Position numbers and translations under genes: made by a program. Below the pieces are notes generated by a model. It saw only the letters and a list, made by a program, of their open reading frames with translations, was not told where the DNA came from and did not search any database. From Punctularia strigosozonata HHB-11173 SS5 (lineage: Eukaryota; Basidiomycota; Agaricomycetes; Corticiales; Punctulariaceae), in the NCBI RefSeq assembly GCF_000264995.1, contig NW_006767441.1:266255-330254 (forward strand): a DNA stretch of 64,000 nt, given 5' to 3'. Positions 57,701 to 64,000 of this stretch are shown here, piece after piece. Position 1 is the first letter of the stretch; the number at the start of each line of letters is the position of its first letter.

Positions 57701-58542
57701 CACATTCAGATTGTCCTCCGTGGGCTCTCGGAAGCCAAGTCCGGTGATGGGCTCCGTCGGAGATTCGTGAATAACGCGGGGTTTAGGTAGAGATGTAAGT
57801 GACGACGAGCCAGAGAAGAGCGACTGATCAAGGTGTCGATACACGATGACAGTGCCGTCACCCATCCCGATGGCGAGGTAGGACAAGGTGGCCGAGAGTG
57901 CAACTGTAGTCACCTTATAGCGTGCGGTCAGGCATATATCTGACGAGGGGGATGAGACGCACTGGATGTGGCCGCTTTGTACTTGGTTGTACATTGACGG
58001 ATCGCAGCAGAGTGGGCGGGGACGTGGAGCCAGATTTCTTGTCGAAACTGGTGAGGTCCCAAATCTTCAATATGGGATACTTCACCCCAGTCTCCTCCTG
58101 TATTGTATCTATTTTGAGTTGAGGCATAGAATCAGAGCATGCGCCAATGCACTGACTCCGAGAGTGACAAGAATCTGTCTCCGTCCAACCATGTGCGTTA
58201 TTCGTCCACCAATATGGGCTACCCAACTTTGGGTGGACTCGAAGTCGTCATTGAGGATATGTACGCTCCCGTGAATATCCGCGAGAAGAAGATATGAATT
58301 CCAATATGTTATCGAGGAGATCTCGTGTGCAGCCTGTGGCTAGATTTAGACGATGCATACATGCACCGAGGAATAGAGATACCTTGAAAAGCTCCGGGGC
58401 GTTGGCGAGGTCATGCACGTCCTTGACCGGAGCGACGTCGAAGAAAGAGAATTGGCGCCACTGTAGAGGGCATTCAGTATGTCGTTCCGTGGTTAATTGG
58501 TAGATGTACCGCTGCGGGAGCTGTCGCAGAGTTTGCTGCCAT
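54782..58542 (-). CDS. VPS11: Vps11 (Pep5), HOPS/CORVET tethering subunit with RING
   Basis: Core subunit of the vacuolar HOPS and endosomal CORVET complexes, with RING E3 features. About 1,080-1,100 residues, ten exons. The first exon MAANSATAPAA joins to WRQFSFFDVAPVKDV. An N-terminal beta-propeller (TYWNSYLLLADIHGSVHILN, LSYLAIGMGDGTVIVYRHLD) is followed by the clathrin-repeat helical part (SEKLDMLYRKGQYTLALQLA, YARGEYDSAMQQYIHTLGYL, IRKVCDLLTRHEVIELKRW, CRQAGYFEHASYLAKKY). A C-terminal RING is CSTCNAPLDLPAVHFMCNHS, YHQRCLQDHETECPQC, and then EIRRNNERLADRHDLFVADV and GFGRGVLN. The RING is cut by a GC-AG intron (54990-55045, AG|GCAAGT) right before the fourth ligand pair. Confidence 0.94.
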
Positions 58543-59133
58543 CAGTGGTCACGGATGAATGTCAGTCTGGTAGCTTTCAGACAGTGCCCGTGGTATGGCA
58601 CAAGTTGTTGGAGCCAGCCGGCACGCACACACGAGGCCGAGCAAATAAAAGCAGCAACGGGGATGAGTGCAAAGTCCAGGAAGGCCGGGTCTAAGTGATC
58701 CTGCGCCGCTACGCGCGAGAGCGAGGAAGTGGGAGCGGTGATCGCGCCTTTGTCTTTCCGAGCCTACCACCGGTCGTCTCAACCCGAAAACTGAGACGAA
58801 CCTAGATCGAACACTCGCTTGCCCGCATCTACTACGTTCCAATTCGCCTTGATCTCCAGCCCGGCCCACCACTCATCCAAATCCTATATCCTGCTGAACG
58901 TTTACACCTCGTCGACGCTCGTGCCTATCCAACGCCAGCCATCGCCGCACACTCAAATCCCTCTATTCCTGCGCCGTGTTCCAAACACCTTAGGTTCGTG
59001 CTCTTGATCGGACTCGGGTGTCACCAGTCGCGTTAATTTTGCGCGGCTGCGAATAGCGCTGTCCGTATCGTAGGTTCGGGGCCCAATCCCTACGAGCTAC
59101 CACCTTAATCCTATTTTCTTCCTAGAACGTAAC
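58543..59133. promoter_or_regulatory. Divergent promoter region, VPS11 / DNA methyltransferase
   Basis: 591 bp between head-to-head start codons. It is CpG-rich (for example around 58,715-58,760), in contrast to the methyltransferase gene body beyond 60,060. Presumed promoters and 5' UTRs; no gene seen. Confidence 0.45.
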
Positions 59134-62100
59134 ATGCCCTCTGAATCGCGCCGAGGAGAGAAGCGCAAGAAGGGCTCAGAAGACGCTGCCCTTACTCAGG
59201 CTCCATCGGACACGGCAAACCGAAGTCAGTCGCCATCGGGCAAGAGGCTGAAGCGGCGGCAGATGGAAGTTCTGCTTACCCGTCGGCCATTGGGAAAGCA
59301 GCTGTACAAGCCTTCAACTCCTGAAGCTTCAGAAGAGGTGTCGTCAAACTTTCCCGGGGCTTTGGTGTTATTCATATCGATAAACCTTAACCTCCAGGCT
59401 TATGGTCATACATTGCAAAGATTAGATGCGCTGGGCCTCAGCGTCACATCCACCCCGGAGACATGCACTCAAAGTCCAGATCGCGTGCCCAGTGATAACG
59501 GGGTAAACTTTATTCATTATCAAGACACTTCTGCGTCTCTTGTTTATTGCTCTTGCAGGCTTCGACTACAGCACATGTCGCGCATCACGAGCTCGAGGAT
59601 GGAGAGCAGGAGGATGCAGCCCTCTCAGTATTCGGAGAGTCACAGGCTCCTCGTACGTCTAGCAAGAAGCCGGTCCGCACCCTATCCGAATTCGCCGTAT
59701 TTGATCGGGTAACCCGCAAATACATTGACTTCATAGAACTGGATCAATACCTCCGCTCTGGGTCGGGAGGCGGGACTGCTGTCGCTTCCGGTCTTGTTGC
59801 AGCCTGGATACTGCCAGATAACTTGGATGTCGATGCAGAAGATGATTTGACTGTGCCCGATACACGTGTCAGCCTGTCCCCTATTCTCAGTGTCAACTAC
59901 CTTGATGTGCCCCTTGAAGACTGGGATGGCTCTGCAAGAGGGCACATGGACAAGTATGAAATCCGCTTCGGTGATTCAATGACAATGCTGATAATGATAT
60001 TAGACACGTATATATCGAGACGAAATACGCATGGTACATTCTGGATGTGCCTCTGGAGCCCTATCATCCTTTTTATCTCCCCTTTCTGACAGCACATCAC
60101 TGCAGCCATCTTATATTCCTGGCTGCTTGTGTTAACACCAGGATTACCATGCAGGACTTCCTGCATGCTGTATCACAGACCCCTAGTCAGCAGCCTGAGG
60201 AGACATTGAGCTCCTTATGCCCTCATTTCAAGGAGTTATTGCCCCAGACATCACTTGGGGTGAAACATGTTGCTCTGGATTTTTGGCACATAGTCAGAGA
60301 TGCAAATACTGCTCTTCACAGGCTTCCAGATAGTGATGATTTCAGATCCGTTACTGTGGTATGTCATTGACCTTGTCTATCTGGATCAAACCTAATGATA
60401 ATATCTGTAGCTGAGTCAGATTCTGGATCTCCTTGAGCATCTTGAAGCCACAGATGAGCTCTGTGACAAGGTCCAGGTACTTCGTTGTGTTCCTCTTGTG
60501 CAAGAGATAACAGGGGATATGGGGCCAATCATCTCAGACATTCCCAAGTCAATGGGATATCTTTTGTCAGATGCAAATCTACCAGGTTCAGATGGTTCAC
60601 ATGACAATTTCCATATTGCTGTGACTCCAACAGTAGGCCGTGTGGCTTCTGTCATCTATCCTTCATCATATGAAGTCATTTCCTTCCCATCACATACTCC
60701 CCCTATTAAGGTGCCACATGTCTCTGAAGACATGGTGCACTTGAAAGATCCCCAGAGCATAGTTTGGGGTGGAACACCTTCTCATGGGGTGTACTCAACC
60801 ACATTCATAGATGGTATTCAGTATTCAGTGAGTAAATTATGTATTATTCTTATTTTAAGGACTAATCACTGTATATTAAGATTGGTGATGTTGTTCTTGT
60901 TGAGAAAGGCCAAGATGAAGGTAGAAGATATCCTGCTCCTCCTAGTATTAATAACATTGCACGAACAAAATGGTGAAGGCACATATTATGTTCCCTACAT
61001 GTATACTAAATAAAGTTTCAGGTTTGCGAGGATATGCTACTTTTTTCAAGAAGGCTACAAGGTCAGGGATAGGTATTTATGCATTAGTGGATGCTCATAG
61101 TTCATCAGAAACGGTTCCATGCTCAATGGCTAATTCATGGCTCTGAGACTATCCTTGGAGAAGTTGCATCAGAAAGAGGCTTGTTTGAGATGACAAGCTG
61201 CGACTCTCATGATGTGTCATGCATCTATCAAAGATGTCATGTCCTTACACTTCACGGTGGTCAGCATGAACCCGATGATGTTGCTTTCAAGTCTGACAAC
61301 AGTTTCTACTCCTATGGGTATGGTTTTATTGGATGTATAATATTCCAGACTTCTACTAACATTGATTCAAGGCTGATATGGGACAAAGAAGCCTGCTCAT
61401 TCACTGAACTCCCAGAATCAGACTATTCATCTGCTATCAACCACCCTGACTATGTCACCCACCCATGTGTTTCTTGTTGCCTCCTTTCTATACAGGAAGC
61501 TCATGCACGTTTCACTCTATATGACATGGAGCAACCTGCAAAAGGCTTTAGCTTTGGCAACACAGGCTACCATCTGGGTGACTTGGTCTATATAGCCCCC
61601 ACCATTCAATCCGGTCGATATCTGGTTGGGCAAATCCTCTCAATCAACTCCTCACCTTCCGTATCTGTTTCAATATTTGACTATGGCAACAAACAAAAAG
61701 ATAATATCCCACATGAACTCAAGTGGGTACATGAGGTTTGTTTTGTACCACATCAGCTGCTATGTGAATATTGCTGATAGAATAATGTGGTGGCCAGAAA
61801 CTACTGTTTCACACAGACAATATTCAGGTGATGAATCCTCAGAGAATAGAAGGAAAATGCTATGCCCTTGCATTGAAAGCAGAGTTGGCTGTAGACGAAG
61901 ACTGGATTTTTGGTGATGATCACTACTATGTCCTGACCCAGGATGAGTTTTGGCACTGTGACAAATGTCTTCAAGTTCATTGTGAGCGTCTGGGAGAGAT
62001 TCCTCGATATTTAGATCATCAAGGGTGTCTGAAATGCATGGATTTGTTCAGTGGTATGTACTACTATGTGGCTACCTGAATGTGATATTGAAGTTTAGAG

Positions 62101-64000
62101 TAGGTGCTGGAGGTCTCTCTGTAGGCCTTGAGCAATCTGGCTTCATTGAATCAAAATGGGCTATAGACATGAATAATCTGGCTCTTGACACATTTCAGTG
62201 AGTCTCACTTACCTACTGGGATAAAAAAACTTAACTCATTGTTTCAGAGCTAATCATCCTGGAGCCCAGGTGTTGAAGCAAGATTGCACCAGTGCACTTC
62301 AGTGTGCGATTCAGAGTAAAGGAGGCATGCCCTCACCAGCTGATGTTGATATGATTGTTGGGGGTATGTGATCCTACTTACTTGAAATCTGAAGTCTGAT
62401 TGATGAACTATTAGGTCCACCATGTCAATCATTCTCTGGATTAAACAGATCCAAGGTAATCTCCCTAAAATTTGTTATCATATTCATATATTCAACAAGT
62501 TCATTTTTAGAGACTCAATGATCCAAGGTGAGTAGTAGTATATGTGCAAGTATAAGTTGTGATATTTATTTCACTAATAGGAACATGCTGCCAGCTGTTA
62601 TGCTCTCTTTTATAGAGTTTTACCAGCCTAGGTTCTCAATTCTTGAGAATGTTGTTGGCTTTATATCCCACAAGGTCGATGGAACTCAATTTGGAAACCA
62701 TGTTGGGGAAAGTCCAATTTCCTGGGCCATGCCCAAATTTGTGATGAGGGCTTATATTGCTCTTGGGTGAAATATCTTGTCAAACCAAGCTCTACAGTAT
62801 ACTGAATACAAATAAAGTTATCAGGTTGGCTTCAGGATTCTACAAGCAGCCATGTATGGGACACCCCAGGAGCGACGCCGCTCTGTGTTTTTTGCATCTA
62901 GACGTGATCTACCTGGCCCAGCATTTCCATTGCCAACACATTTTACAGCACGTGGCTGGGCATCTGCCACACCCTACGAGATTCCACTATCTCATCCCAC
63001 TCGGCTTACATATGAACTTGATGGGACAGTCTCACCTAGTCGTTCTATGCCTTTTGAGGCTGTCACGGTTGAAGATGCTATTTCTGACCTGGTGAGGATG
63101 GTTTGATCCTAAACATATAATAAGCTCATCTGGAAATAGCCTGTTTTCCACTGGATTCATCATGACATGCTTGGAACACAGGACAAAAACCACACACCAT
63201 GCTTTGAAGCTATTTCTAAATATGCTAAGACATGGCCAGGCTTTACTAAGCCAACCCTGTACAGAAGTCCACCACAGTCACTATATCAGAAATGGATAAG
63301 AAAGCAGAACTCAGATGACAAAGTTACCTATCAGTATACACCAACTTGGGGACAGATTGTTGTTGAACGGTGAGTAAGCATGTTAAACAATGGTTACAGA
63401 ATCATTCAATAGTGCCAGTGTTGTCAATGTACCAATGAAGCATGGTGCTAGTATAGCAGGTTTGTGCCATAATAACCATGCATCAATGTCTTAGCTCAAT
63501 GCTTCTACAGATGTACCAGATAAGTTACGGTTCCCTCGGTTCCTAATGGGAAAGAAAACAGGTCTGTTGATCTCATAGACAAGTTCAGGACATGGTGATG
63601 CTAATTGAATTTCAGGAGAAGAGGGATATTACCGCCGGCTTGAGGAACATGGGCAATTTCTCACTGTTGTCACTTCACTGGACCCAGGCACCCAAAAAGC
63701 TCGGCTATTGCATTACAATGTGAGTACTTCACACTGTTAGGAAAGTATGATCTGAGGCAGTGGTGATCTCTAGCAACGACGTGTCATTACTGTGAGAGAA
63801 GCTGCAAGGGCACAGGGGTATCCAGACAGATATATATTCATGCCTACACCTGAAAACAGCCTGAAGGATGTTGATCATGTGAGTAAATGATACAGGGCTA
63901 CTGCTGAAAAAGAGTCTCACCGATCACTCTTGTAGTATGTTCGGCAAATTGGCAATGCTGTCCCAATTCCACTGGGTTTAGCACTGGGGAAATGTGTTGG
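59134..64000 (+). CDS. DNMT1-type DNA (cytosine-5) methyltransferase, 3' end outside window
   Basis: Maintenance-type CpG methylase. Many short exons give about 1,300 visible residues. A basic N-terminus (SRRGEKRKKGS, GKRLKRRQMEVLLTRRPLGK) precedes the RFD/RFTS domain (VRTLSEFAVFDRVTRKYIDF, DKHVYIETKYAWYILDVPLE), then two BAH domains (IGDVVLVEKGQDEGRRYPAP; NIARTKWFARICYFFQEGYK; GYHLGDLVYIAPTIQSGRYL). The catalytic domain has motif I MDLFSGAGGLSVGLEQSGF, motif IV VGGPPCQSFSGLNRSK (catalytic Cys), motif VI ILENVVGF, motif VIII GTPQERRRSVFFASRR, motif IX TVREAARAQGYPDRYIF and motif X YVRQIGNAVPIPLGLALGKC, which ends at the window edge. No break seen. From about 60,060 on, CpG is strongly depleted. 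Expected role: keep CpG marks after replication. Confidence 0.94.

Noticed and set aside
59896-60089. Read-through end of a methyltransferase exon
   Set aside because: The frame runs past a good donor at about 59957; splicing there restores the RFD block HVYIETKYAWYILDV, so the tail is intronic.
1-64000. Retroelements, DNA transposons or CRISPR arrays
   Set aside because: No polymerase, integrase or transposase motifs, no long terminal or inverted repeats and no regular repeat arrays were seen by eye.

Overview
The window is a gene-dense stretch of nuclear DNA from a basidiomycete fungus, most likely an Agaricomycete. Genes are compact and broken by many 45-65 nt introns with GT..AG ends. 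Exon sequence is GC-rich, and spacers are often under 400 bp. The DUF6533 family protein and the fungal forms of Mif2, Hel2, Iml2, Tsr1 and Pmt2 fit this. I see no rRNA, tRNA, CRISPR or recognisable mobile element. I rebuilt gene models by hand from splice signals, reading frame and family motifs. In many genes the exon lengths sum to a whole number of codons, which supports the splicing.

Layout, left to right: 3' part of a Ser/Pro-rich disordered protein (+); CENP-C/Mif2 (-) head to head with the mitochondrial tRNA 2-thiouridylase MTU1 (+); a small secreted GPI-type protein (+); a large coiled-coil protein (+); protein O-mannosyltransferase Pmt2 (-); fibrillarin/Nop1 (-) head to head with Hel2/ZNF598 (+); a dual-specificity phosphatase (-); about 2.5 kb with no recognisable gene; eIF4A (-); GID-complex subunit Gid5/ARMC8 (-) head to head with Iml2/TTC39 (+); the CCHC protein Gis2/CNBP (-); the P-body protein Scd6/LSM14 (+); Coa1 (-) head to head with an SGNH hydrolase (+); a DUF6533 membrane protein (+); Cog6 (-); an MDR oxidoreductase (-) head to head with an MFS transporter (+); an RGS-plus-membrane protein (+); dephospho-CoA kinase (+); Tsr1 (-) head to head with Cox16 (+); Vps11 (-); and a DNMT1-type cytosine-5 DNA methyltransferase (+) that runs off the right end.

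Most genes are conserved housekeeping genes. A theme is ribosome production and translation control: fibrillarin, Tsr1, Hel2, eIF4A, Gis2 and Scd6. The most notable finding is that two introns of the Scd6/LSM14 gene hold diverged copies of what looks like a box C/D snoRNA. Both share a 12-nt guide to the universal 18S rRNA segment AAGGAAGGCAGC, as expected for the snR52/U83 family, which is the class of guide that fibrillarin uses. Other notable points are the sharp loss of CpG inside the DNA methyltransferase gene from about position 60,060, four GC-AG introns (three within 1.3 kb), micro-exons of 8, 12 and 21 nt, and several stop-free introns with lengths divisible by three that would mislead ORF-based annotation.
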